Shown piece after piece: positions 42,450-50,857 of a stretch of 64,000 nt of DNA. Numbering within the stretch: position 1 is the first letter of the stretch; each line of letters opens with the position of its first letter. The position numbers and the translations under genes were made by a program. This stretch comes from Mycobacterium sp. AZCC_0083 (lineage in GTDB: Bacteria > Actinomycetota > Actinomycetes > Mycobacteriales > Mycobacteriaceae): the NCBI RefSeq assembly GCF_014202335.1, contig NZ_JACHGP010000011.1:186001-250000 (forward strand), read 5' to 3'. The notes under the pieces are model-generated. The model was not told where the DNA came from. It saw only the letters and a list, made by a program, of their open reading frames with translations, and searched no databases.

Positions 42450-43598
42450 ATGAACGCGCTGCTGGACGACCTCGCCATCGAGCTGCCGTCGTGGGCGTTC
42501 GGTAACTCCGGCACCCGATTCAAGGTGTTCGGCACGCCCGGGACTCCGCGCACGGTGCAGGAGAAGATTGCCGACGCCGCAACGGTGCACGGGTTCACCG
42601 GCATGGCTCCCACCGTCGCGCTGCACATCCCGTGGGACCGCGTCGACGACTACGCCGCACTGGGGGCCTACGCCCGCGAGCACGGTGTCGAGCTGGGCAC
42701 CATCAACTCCAACACCTTCCAGGACGACGACTACAAGTTCGGCAGTCTGACCCATACCGACAAGGCCGTTCGGCAGAAGGCGATCGACCACCACCTGGCT
42801 TGCATCGAGATCATGGACCAGACGGGATCGCGGGACCTGAAGATCTGGCTGGCCGACGGCACCAATTACCCGGGCCAGGGCGACATCCGCGGCAGGCAAG
42901 ACCGGTTGGCCGAATCGCTGTCCACCATCTATCAGCACATCGGCGAAGGCCAACGGATGGTGTTGGAGTACAAGTTCTTCGAGCCGGCGACGTACATGAC
43001 CGACGTACCCGACTGGGGCACCGCCTATGCCCAGGTCTCCGCCCTTGGTGACCGGGCAATGGTCTGCCTGGACACCGGGCACCACGCACCGGGCACCAAC
43101 ATCGAGTTCATCGTCGCGCAGCTGCTGCGGTTGGGCCGGCTCGGGTCGTTCGACTTCAATTCGCGCTTCTACGCCGACGACGACCTGATTGTCGGTGCGG
43201 CCGATCCGTTCCAACTGTTCCGCATCATGTTCGAGGTCATCCGCGGTGGCGGGCTGGAGTCCGGATCGGGTCTGGCGTTGATGCTCGACCAGTGTCACAA
43301 CGTGGAGGCCAAGATTCCCGGTCAGATCCGCTCGGTGCTGAACGTCGCCGAGATGACCGCTCGCGCGCTGCTGGTCGACACCGCCGCGCTGGCCGCGGCG
43401 CAGGACGCGGGCGACGTGCTGAGCGCCAACGGCATCTTCATGGACGCCTTCTATACCGACGTCCGTCCCGCGATGGCACAGTGGCGCGCCGAGCGCGGCC
43501 TTCCCGAGTACCCGATGCGGGCGTTCGCCGAATCCGGATATCAGCAGGCCATCGACGCCGAGCGCGTCGGAGGTACACAGTCCTCCTGGGGAGCATGA
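42450..43598 (+). CDS. rhaI: L-rhamnose isomerase (RhaI, actinobacterial subtype)
   Basis: A 382-residue TIM-barrel sugar isomerase converting L-rhamnose to L-rhamnulose with divalent metal. Characteristic stretches are SWAFGNSGTRFKVFGTPGTP, LKIWLADGTNYPGQGD, MVLEYKFFEPATY (metal-ligand Glu region), CLDTGHHAPGTNIEF and DFNSRFYADDDL. ATG 42450 follows GGAGGTGA. First gene of the operon; the aldolase fusion begins one base after its stop. Confidence 0.93.
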   Translation: MNALLDDLAIELPSWAFGNSGTRFKVFGTPGTPRTVQEKIADAATVHGFTGMAPTVALHIPWDRVDDYAALGAYAREHGVELGTINSNTFQDDDYKFGSLTHTDKAVRQKAIDHHLACIEIMDQTGSRDLKIWLADGTNYPGQGDIRGRQDRLAESLSTIYQHIGEGQRMVLEYKFFEPATYMTDVPDWGTAYAQVSALGDRAMVCLDTGHHAPGTNIEFIVAQLLRLGRLGSFDFNSRFYADDDLIVGAADPFQLFRIMFEVIRGGGLESGSGLALMLDQCHNVEAKIPGQIRSVLNVAEMTARALLVDTAALAAAQDAGDVLSANGIFMDAFYTDVRPAMAQWRAERGLPEYPMRAFAESGYQQAIDAERVGGTQSSWGA

Positions 43599-43599
43599 C

Positions 43600-45648
43600 A
43601 TGACGAACCCGACCGTCGCCGAGCTGATCGCCCGGTCCAACCGGCTGGGCAACGATCCGCGCAACACCAACTACGCGGGTGGCAACACCTCGGCCAAGGG
43701 CATCGAGGTCGACCCCGTCACCGGTGATCCAGTGGATCTGCTGTGGGTCAAGGGATCCGGCGGAGACCTGGGCACCCTGACCGAGGGCGGCCTCGCGGTG
43801 CTGAGGCTGGACCGCATGCGGGCTCTAGTCGATGTATACCCCGGCGTCGAGCGCGAGGACGAGATGGTGGCGGCGTTCGACTACTGCCTGCACGGCAGGG
43901 GAGGCGCCGCGCCGTCGATCGACACCGCGATGCACGGCCTGGTGGACGCCGCGCATGTCGATCATCTGCACCCCGATTCCGGAATCGCGCTGGCGACCGC
44001 GGCCGACGGGGAGGCGCTGACCAAACAGATCTTCGGCGATCGCGTGGTCTGGGTGCCGTGGCGTCGGCCCGGATTCCAACTCGGGCGCGACATCTCGGAC
44101 ATCAAGGCGCGCAACCCCCAGGCCATCGGGACCATCCTGGGCGGGCACGGCATCACCGCGTGGGGCGACACGTCGGCAGCGGCGGAGGCGCACTCGCTGG
44201 AGATCATCGAGACCGCGCAACGCTACATCGACGCCAACGGGCGTCCGCAACCGTTCGGCGCGCCACTCGCCGGCTTCGGCGCCCTACCCGACGAGCAGCG
44301 TCGCTCCAAGGCCGCCGAACTGGCGCCGTTCATCCGCGGCCTCGCATCGACGGACCGCCCACAGGTGGGGCACTTCACCGACGATCCCCGCGTGCTGGAG
44401 TTCCTGGCGAGCACCGAGCATCGCCGGCTCGCGGCGCTGGGTACCAGCTGCCCCGACCACTTCCTGCGTACCAAGGTCAAGCCGATGGTGCTCGACTTGC
44501 CAGCCGACGCCTCGGTCGACGACTCTCGCACGCGCCTGGCCGCGCTCCACGAGGCGTATCGCGCGGACTATCAGGCCTACTACGGCCGGCACGCATCCGA
44601 CGACAGCCCGGCGATCCGGGGCGCCGACCCGGCGATCGTGTTGGTCCCCGGTATCGGGATGTTCAGCTACGGCAAGGACAAGCAGACCGCGCGCGTGGCA
44701 AGTGAGTTCTTTCTGAACGCCATCAACGTGATGCGCGGCGCCGAATCGATCTCGACGTACGCCCCGATCGACGAAGCGGAGAAGTTCCGCATCGAGTACT
44801 GGGCGCTGGAGGAGGCGAAGCTTGCCCGGATGCCCAAGCCGAAGCCGTTGGCCACGCGCATTGCGCTCATCACCGGCGCCGCCTCCGGGATCGGCAAGGC
44901 CATCGCGACGCGCCTCGCCGCCGAGGGGGCGTGCATCGTCATCGCCGACCTCGATGCCGGGAAGGCTGAGGCCGCTGCCTCAGAAATCAGAGATGCGATC
45001 GGCTCCGCTGATATCGCGGTCGGCATCGCCGCCGACGTGACCGACGAGTGCGCGATCCAGGCCGCGGTCGATGCGTGCGTGCTCGCGTTCGGCGGCATCG
45101 ACATCGTCGTGAACAACGCAGGCCTGTCTCTGTCGAAGTCGCTGCTGGAGACCACTGCCGAGGATTGGGATCTGCAGCACAACGTGATGGCCCGAGGATC
45201 GTTCCTGGTGTCCAAGGCCGCGGCACGGGCGCTGATCGACCAGAAGCTCGGCGGCGACATCATCTACATCTCGTCCAAGAACTCGGTGTTCGCCGGGCCC
45301 AACAACATTGCCTACTCGGCGACCAAGGCCGACCAGGCCCACCAGGTGAGGCTGCTGGCTGCCGAACTCGGCGTGCACGGCATCAAGGTCAACGGGATCA
45401 ATCCCGACGGGGTGGTCCGTGGCTCGGGCATCTTCGCTGGCGGCTGGGGCGCCAAGCGGGCAGCCGTCTACGGCGTCCCCGAGGAGGACCTCGGCAAGTA
45501 CTACGCGCAGCGCACCTTGCTCAAACGTGAAGTGCTGCCGGAGAACATCGCCAATGCCGCCTTCGCGCTGTGTACGTCGGACTTCTCCCACACGACCGGC
45601 ATGCACGTGCCGGTGGACGCGGGTGTGGCGGCCGCATTCCTCCGATGA
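43600..45648 (+). CDS. Bifunctional rhamnulose-1-phosphate aldolase / lactaldehyde-type short-chain dehydrogenase
   Basis: A 682-residue fusion. Residues 1 to about 410 are a class II aldolase/adducin-like domain (GGNTSAKG, HVDHLHPDSGIALATA with metal His, ILGGHGITAWGD), cleaving L-rhamnulose-1-phosphate to DHAP and L-lactaldehyde. From about 425 an SDR follows (ALITGAASGIGKAI, NNAG, ISSKNS, YSATK), which would oxidise lactaldehyde to lactate with NAD. This aldolase/dehydrogenase fusion is known from rhamnose clusters of Rhizobia and Gram-positives. ATG 43600 lies directly after the rhaI stop, so the genes are coupled. Confidence 0.94.
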   Translation: MTNPTVAELIARSNRLGNDPRNTNYAGGNTSAKGIEVDPVTGDPVDLLWVKGSGGDLGTLTEGGLAVLRLDRMRALVDVYPGVEREDEMVAAFDYCLHGRGGAAPSIDTAMHGLVDAAHVDHLHPDSGIALATAADGEALTKQIFGDRVVWVPWRRPGFQLGRDISDIKARNPQAIGTILGGHGITAWGDTSAAAEAHSLEIIETAQRYIDANGRPQPFGAPLAGFGALPDEQRRSKAAELAPFIRGLASTDRPQVGHFTDDPRVLEFLASTEHRRLAALGTSCPDHFLRTKVKPMVLDLPADASVDDSRTRLAALHEAYRADYQAYYGRHASDDSPAIRGADPAIVLVPGIGMFSYGKDKQTARVASEFFLNAINVMRGAESISTYAPIDEAEKFRIEYWALEEAKLARMPKPKPLATRIALITGAASGIGKAIATRLAAEGACIVIADLDAGKAEAAASEIRDAIGSADIAVGIAADVTDECAIQAAVDACVLAFGGIDIVVNNAGLSLSKSLLETTAEDWDLQHNVMARGSFLVSKAAARALIDQKLGGDIIYISSKNSVFAGPNNIAYSATKADQAHQVRLLAAELGVHGIKVNGINPDGVVRGSGIFAGGWGAKRAAVYGVPEEDLGKYYAQRTLLKREVLPENIANAAFALCTSDFSHTTGMHVPVDAGVAAAFLR

Positions 45649-45670
45649 GCGTCTTCGCGAGGATCCGACG

Positions 45671-47113
45671 GTGACATCGGCTCGGTTCGTCGCGGTCGAC
45701 CTCGGCGCCACCAGCGGCCGGGTCATCCTCGCCGACATCGGTCCCGGCTCGCTGAAACTGCGTTCCCTGCACCGCTTCTCCAATGATCCGGTGTACCTGT
45801 GGAACGGGGAACGCACCGCCATGCATTGGGATCTTCCTGGACTGTTCGCTCAGGTGTGCACGGGGCTCGCCGAGGGGCAGCGCGCCGCCGACGACCTGAC
45901 GAGCGTTGGAGTTGACTCGTGGGCCGTCGACTACGGCCTGCTGCGGGAGGGAAGGCTGCTCGGGCTGCCCCACAACTACCGCGACGCCAGGTGCGCATTC
46001 GGCGCCGACGCGGTGCACGCGACGCTCACCCAGGAGCGGATCTTCGCCCGAAACGGTCTGCAGTTCCTGAACTTCAACACGATGTTCCAGTTGGCGGCCG
46101 ACCGCGCCGCCGGTCTTCTGGACCTGGCAGACGCCGCGCTGCTGGTGCCCGATCTGATCGGCTACTGGCTGACCGGCCGCAGCGCCACCGAACGCACCAA
46201 CGCCTCGACCACCGGTCTGCTGGGCATCGACGGGCGGTGGGACCACGAACTCGAGACGATGCTCGGCCTTCCTGGTCTCTTCCCCCAGCTCACGGAACCG
46301 GGCACCGAACTCGGGACGGTACTACCGGAGCTAGCCGCACGGGCCGGCCTGCACGATGGGCTGAAGGTGACGACGGTGGCATCGCACGACACCGCCTCGG
46401 CCGTTGTTGCGGTACCGATGCGCGCTGAGTCGGCCGCCTACGTCTCCTGTGGCACGTGGGCCCTGGTCGGGGTGGAACTGGATCGCCCGATCGTCAACGA
46501 GGCGGCGCGTACCGCGAACTTCACCAACGAGGTGGGTGCCGACGGGCGAATCCGGTTCCTGCGCAACGTGATGGGGCTGTGGGTGCTGAGCGAGACGGTT
46601 CGGCACTGGGAGCGCGACGGGTCACCCGTCGACCTCCCGTTGCTGCTCGAGCAGGCTGCCGCCTGCCCGCCGATGGACGTGTTCGAAGCCGACGACCCAC
46701 GCTTCATCGATCCCGGTGACGTCCCCGACCGCATCCGCGGCTGGTACGCCGAGCGTGGGTTGCGCGCTCCCGAGAGCAGGCCCGAGATGGCCCGCGCGAT
46801 CGTGGTCAGTCTTGCGGCGGGGTTCGCCCGTGGGGTGGAGCAGGCAGCGGCGCTGTCGGGGGTTCCGGTGGATACCGTGCACCTGGTGGGCGGCGGGGCC
46901 CGTAACCGGTTGTTGTGCCAGCTGGTCGCCGATCACATGGGCAGGCCAGTGGTTGCCGGTCCCGTGGAGGCCACGGCGATCGGTAACGTACTGATCCAAG
47001 CCCGGGCGCACGGCGTGCTGAGCGGCGATCTGGACCAGCTGCGCGGCACCATGGCGACCGCGTTGCCCACTGAACGCTTTGAGCCGCAACGGACCCCGGC
47101 GGGAAGGGCCTGA
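45671..47113 (+). CDS. rhaB: Rhamnulokinase, FGGY family
   Basis: A 480-residue carbohydrate kinase. FVAVDLGATSGRVILAD is the N-terminal phosphate-1 motif, GVDSWAVDYGLL, TNASTTGLLGIDG, and SHDTASAVVAVP follow, with YVSCGTWALVGVEL and HLVGGGARNRLLCQ as the phosphate-2/adenosine motifs. It phosphorylates L-rhamnulose. GTG 45671 was chosen since the kinase domain begins six residues later; it lies 22 bp after the aldolase stop. Confidence 0.93.
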   Translation: MTSARFVAVDLGATSGRVILADIGPGSLKLRSLHRFSNDPVYLWNGERTAMHWDLPGLFAQVCTGLAEGQRAADDLTSVGVDSWAVDYGLLREGRLLGLPHNYRDARCAFGADAVHATLTQERIFARNGLQFLNFNTMFQLAADRAAGLLDLADAALLVPDLIGYWLTGRSATERTNASTTGLLGIDGRWDHELETMLGLPGLFPQLTEPGTELGTVLPELAARAGLHDGLKVTTVASHDTASAVVAVPMRAESAAYVSCGTWALVGVELDRPIVNEAARTANFTNEVGADGRIRFLRNVMGLWVLSETVRHWERDGSPVDLPLLLEQAAACPPMDVFEADDPRFIDPGDVPDRIRGWYAERGLRAPESRPEMARAIVVSLAAGFARGVEQAAALSGVPVDTVHLVGGGARNRLLCQLVADHMGRPVVAGPVEATAIGNVLIQARAHGVLSGDLDQLRGTMATALPTERFEPQRTPAGRA

Positions 47114-47114
47114 C

Positions 47115-48350
47115 ATGAAGCGAAGACTACCGAGCAGGCACGACCTCGCGCCGCTCGTGCAGTTCAAGAAACCGGAGTTCGACGCCAAGAAGCGCAGGCT
47201 CGACAAGGCGCTGACGATCGAGGATCTGCGCCGCATCGCCAAGCGACGCACCCCCCGTGCCGCCTTCGACTACACCGACGGGTCGGCGGAGGCGGAGTTG
47301 TCCATCGCCCGCGCCCGGCAGGCGTTCGAGGACATCGAGTTCCACCCGGCCATCCTGCGCGACGTGTCGACGGTGGACACCGGCTGGGACGTCCTTGGCG
47401 CCCCTGTCGCCATGCCGTTCGGCATCGCGCCCACCGGGTTCACCAGGATGATGCACACCGAAGGCGAGATCGCGGGCGCCCGGGCCGCCGCACGGGCCGG
47501 CATCCCGTACACGCTGTCGACCATGGGCACCACGTCCATCGAGGACGTCAAGGCAGCGAACCCCCTTGGCCGCAACTGGTTTCAGCTGTACATGTGGAAG
47601 GACCGCGACCGTTCGATGGCGCTCGTCGAGCGCGCCGTCGCCGCGGGATACGACACCCTGCTGGTCACGGTCGACGTCCCGGTGGCCGGCGCGCGGCTGC
47701 GCGACAAGCGCAACGGCATGTCGATCCCGCCGGGACTCACGCTGGGCACCATCGCCAATGCCCTGCCCCGGCCGCAATGGTGGATCGACTTCCTCACCAC
47801 CGAGCCGCTGGCGTTCGCATCGCTGGACCGGTGGTCGGGAACGGTCGCCGAACTGCTGGACACCATGTTCGATCCGACGGTCACGTTCGACGACCTGGCC
47901 TGGCTCAAGTCGCAGTGGCCGGGGAAGTTCGTGGTGAAGGGCATCCAGACGGTGGCCGATGCGCGTGCGGTCACCGACCTGGGCGTCGACGGCATCCTGT
48001 TGTCCAATCACGGTGGGCGGCAACTTGATCGAGCCCCCATCCCGTTCCACCTGCTGCCCGCGGTCGCCGCGGAGGTGGGCAGTGACGTCGAGATCCTGCT
48101 GGACACCGGGATCATGTCGGGTGCCGACGTGGTGGCGGCGATCGCGATGGGTGCGCGGTTCACGCTGATCGGCCGCGCGTACCTGTACGGGTTGATGGCC
48201 GGGGGTGAGACCGGTGTGGATCGCGCCATCGAGATCCTGTCCGGCCAGGTGGAGCGGACCATGCGGCTCCTCGGGGTCACGTGCCTCCAGGAGCTGACCC
48301 CGGCGCACGTCACGCAGTTGACGCGGTTGCCGCCGCGACCGAGGTCGTAG
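47115..48350 (+). CDS. lldD: FMN-dependent L-lactate dehydrogenase/oxidase
   Basis: A 411-residue alpha-hydroxy-acid oxidising enzyme. FMN-binding and catalytic regions are visible: FDYTDGSAEAEL, FGIAPTGFTRMMH, STMGTTSIEDV, WFQLYMWKDR, and the active-site LSNHGGRQLDRAP with catalytic His and Arg. As the last enzyme of the rhamnose operon it would convert the L-lactate formed from lactaldehyde to pyruvate. ATG 47115 follows the rhaB stop by one base. Confidence 0.92.
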   Translation: MKRRLPSRHDLAPLVQFKKPEFDAKKRRLDKALTIEDLRRIAKRRTPRAAFDYTDGSAEAELSIARARQAFEDIEFHPAILRDVSTVDTGWDVLGAPVAMPFGIAPTGFTRMMHTEGEIAGARAAARAGIPYTLSTMGTTSIEDVKAANPLGRNWFQLYMWKDRDRSMALVERAVAAGYDTLLVTVDVPVAGARLRDKRNGMSIPPGLTLGTIANALPRPQWWIDFLTTEPLAFASLDRWSGTVAELLDTMFDPTVTFDDLAWLKSQWPGKFVVKGIQTVADARAVTDLGVDGILLSNHGGRQLDRAPIPFHLLPAVAAEVGSDVEILLDTGIMSGADVVAAIAMGARFTLIGRAYLYGLMAGGETGVDRAIEILSGQVERTMRLLGVTCLQELTPAHVTQLTRLPPRPRS

Positions 48351-48364
48351 GTCCGTTGGCGATC

Positions 48365-49360
48365 GTGGGGATCCGTGACGTGGCGGCGGAGGCGTCGGTA
48401 TCGGTGGGGACGGTCTCCAACGTGCTGAACGCGCCGGAGCGGGTCGCGCCTGCCACGGTGGCCCGCGTCCATGCGGCCATCGAGCGGCTTGGTTTCGTCC
48501 GCAATGACGCGGCTCGTCAGTTGCGTGCGGGACGGTCGAGGTGCGTAGGCCTGCTGGTACTCGACGTGGGCAACCCCTTCTTCACCGACGTGGCCCGGGC
48601 CGCCGAAAGACGCGCCGCGGGACATGATCTGGTGGTGCTGCTCGGCACCTCCGACGACGATGCACAGCGCGAGCGGGCCTATCTGGACACGTTCGACGAG
48701 CAGCGGGTGTTCGGCCTGCTGATCTCGCCGGTGAGCGACGATCTGGACCGGGTCCGTGCGCTGCACGGCCGCGGCGTCCCCGTGGTCCTGCTGGATCGCG
48801 ATGGCACAGGAACCCCATTTCCGTCGGTGGCGGTCGACGACGTCGCGGGCGGCAGGCTGGCCGTGCGCCATCTGTGCGAGCGGGGTCGCCGTCGCCTGGC
48901 CTACGTGGGCGGTCCCTCGGGGCTTCGTCAGATCACCGACCGTCTCGCAGGGGCGCGCGCCGCTGTGGCGGAGTTCCCGGGCGTGTCCCTGGAGGTGATC
49001 CCGACCGATGAGCCGAGCGTGTTGGCCGGACGCGCTGCGGGAGAGCGGCTTTCGGTGTGCGCGCCTGGGCATCGGCCCGACGCGGCGTTCTGCGCCAATG
49101 ACCTGCTGGCGATCGGGTTGCTGCAGGGCTTGACGGGTGGCGGGCTGCGCGTGCCCGACGACGTGGCGCTCATCGGCTATGACGACATCGACTTCGCGCG
49201 TTCCTCGGGGGTACCGCTGTCGTCGATCCGGCAGCCCAGCAGTGACATCGGCACGACGGCGATCGAGCTGTTGATCGCCGCGGCCGGCGCGCCGGCGGCC
49301 GCGCCGCGCCACGTGGTGTTCCGGCCGGAGTTGGTGGCGCGGGCGTCGACCGCTACGTGA
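48365..49360 (+). CDS. LacI family regulator of rhamnose catabolism
   Basis: A LacI/GalR repressor of about 331 residues: helix-turn-helix GIRDVAAEASVSVGTVSNVL, hinge LRAGRSRCVGLLV, then the sugar-binding core with VALIGYDDIDFARSSGVPLS. Start is either GTG 48365 or TTG 48356; neither has a perfect Shine-Dalgarno. It is the fifth gene of the rhamnose operon and would bind the perfect palindrome at 42375-42390, releasing on rhamnose or rhamnulose. Convergent with the SDR gene (6 bp gap). Confidence 0.9.
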   Translation: MGIRDVAAEASVSVGTVSNVLNAPERVAPATVARVHAAIERLGFVRNDAARQLRAGRSRCVGLLVLDVGNPFFTDVARAAERRAAGHDLVVLLGTSDDDAQRERAYLDTFDEQRVFGLLISPVSDDLDRVRALHGRGVPVVLLDRDGTGTPFPSVAVDDVAGGRLAVRHLCERGRRRLAYVGGPSGLRQITDRLAGARAAVAEFPGVSLEVIPTDEPSVLAGRAAGERLSVCAPGHRPDAAFCANDLLAIGLLQGLTGGGLRVPDDVALIGYDDIDFARSSGVPLSSIRQPSSDIGTTAIELLIAAAGAPAAAPRHVVFRPELVARASTAT

Positions 49361-49366
49361 TGGTCG

Positions 49367-50128
49367 CTACTTGATGGTGTAGCCGCCGTCGACCACGAGG
49401 TCGGCGCCGTTCACCATCGCCGCGGCATCGGAGACGAGAAATATTGCGGCAGCAGCGATCTCGTCAGGGTAGGCGAACCTGCCCGTGGGGATCAGCTTCT
49501 TCAGTGCGTCGCCCTTGGGGTTGTCCCACGCCTTTACCCCGAGATCGGTGAGCACCACGGTGGGGGAGATGGTGTTGACGCGGATCCCGCGGGGTGCCCA
49601 CTCGGCAGCCAGCACCTTGGACAGCCCGACGACACCGAACTTCGATGCGCAGTAGGCCACGTGCTGGTCGATCGCGACGGTGGCGGCTTGCGACGCCATG
49701 TTGACGATGACCCCGCCGCCCGCCGCGAGCATGTGCCGTCCCACGGTCTGGTGCATCAGGAACGTGCCCTTGAGGTTGACCGCGATGGTCGAGTCCCAGT
49801 CCGACAGCGACAGGTCCTCGGCAGGGGCAAGCCTGGCGATTCCGGCGCTGTTGACCAGTACGTCGATGCGACCGAACTCGTCGACGACCGCATCGACCGT
49901 TCTGGTGATGTCGTCGGGATCGCCTACGTTGCAGGCGAATCCACGGCTGCCGGGGAGTCGGGAGGCCAGTTCGGCTGCGCCGTCCTCGTTGAGATCGACC
50001 GCGGCGATCGTGGCGCCCTTGGTCGAGTAGGCCCCGGCGATGGCCGCGCCGATGCCCGACGCCGCGCCGGTCACCAGCGCCACCTTGCCGTCGAGCCGGA
50101 AGTCGAAGTCCACCTTGGGCCCTGACAC
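49367..50128 (-). CDS. Short-chain dehydrogenase (polyol dehydrogenase type)
   Basis: A 253-residue classical SDR. VALVTGAASGIGAAIAGAYS is the cofactor motif, NSAGIARL replaces the usual NNAG, and the catalytic residues are in NMASQAATVA and YCASKFG. The style resembles D-threitol/sorbitol-type dehydrogenases that are often encoded with SorC regulators and sugar kinases. GTG 50128 has GAGAGGA eight bases upstream. A broken SorC gene lies immediately upstream, so this SDR may be what is left of a polyol operon. Confidence 0.9.
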   Translation of the reverse strand: MSGPKVDFDFRLDGKVALVTGAASGIGAAIAGAYSTKGATIAAVDLNEDGAAELASRLPGSRGFACNVGDPDDITRTVDAVVDEFGRIDVLVNSAGIARLAPAEDLSLSDWDSTIAVNLKGTFLMHQTVGRHMLAAGGGVIVNMASQAATVAIDQHVAYCASKFGVVGLSKVLAAEWAPRGIRVNTISPTVVLTDLGVKAWDNPKGDALKKLIPTGRFAYPDEIAAAAIFLVSDAAAMVNGADLVVDGGYTIK

Positions 50129-50151
50129 GTCGTCGATCCTCTCCGTTCGGG

Positions 50152-50493
50152 CTAGTTGAGCACCGCTGCCGCGATGACGGTGTCGGTGACCAGGGAGGAC
50201 ACCAAGCCCGAACGCAGTACCGCACGCGTGGCAGCGATCTTGTCGACACCGGTGACGGCGTAGGCGTGTTCGAGTCCGTACCGCTTTTGCAGTGCCGTCG
50301 ACAGTCCGACGTCGATGGACCCCGGATTGTGGATCTTGATCTCCACCATGCCGGATTCGATCGCCTCGTCCAGCATGCGGGTGACCTTGAAACGGGACAG
50401 CCCGAATTCGTCGGCGATCTGGATCCGGGTGCGGCCCTCCAAGTAGTAACGCCGCGCGATCACCGCCCGCTGAAACAACTAATCTGGTCCCAC
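50152..50493 (-). pseudogene. SorC/DeoR-type sugar regulator, nonsense at codon 5 and truncated
   Basis: GTG 50493 with AAAGGAGAGG upstream opens V-G-P-D and then TAG (50479-50481). The same frame continues as the N-terminus of a SorC regulator: RAVIARRYYLEGRTRIQIAD, EFGLSRFKVTRMLDEAIESG, then ALQKRYGLEHAYAVTG, ending after about 110 codons. Family members have about 310-330 residues, so the whole effector domain is missing. Re-initiation at TTG 50478 could make only the DNA-binding part. Confidence 0.8.
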
Positions 50494-50857
50494 GCCGGAT
50501 CCTCTCCTTTCTCTGGCGCCCGCGCCGAGCTGCTGCACGTATGTGCGCGCTCATCGACACATGAGCATAGGGGTTGCATGATCCACGTCAGAGCCTTTGT
50601 GCACGAGGCCCACACTCGTCGGTGAGGCCCGAGGCTAAGATCGCACCCTTTGCTCAGTGATCGCTCCTCAGTGCGCACCCAGTGGGCTCTGAGTCCAAAT
50701 GTGCATTACAGCGCCATTGTTGGCAGGTGCCGAATTGACGGCCGCGACGGCAAATTCGACACGCCGAGCGCCTCCCAGGAAACTTCGTCTCGTCGGTCAG
50801 TATCTGTAGCAGCGCAGACTGCGAGCTGTTTTCCGACACGAACCTGGGGATGAGCGA
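50494..50857. other. Intergenic region before the glycoside hydrolase
   Basis: 364 bp without a supported gene. Short frames on both strands carry no family signature. It should hold the promoter of the glycoside hydrolase; no confident box or palindrome was found. Confidence 0.5.
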
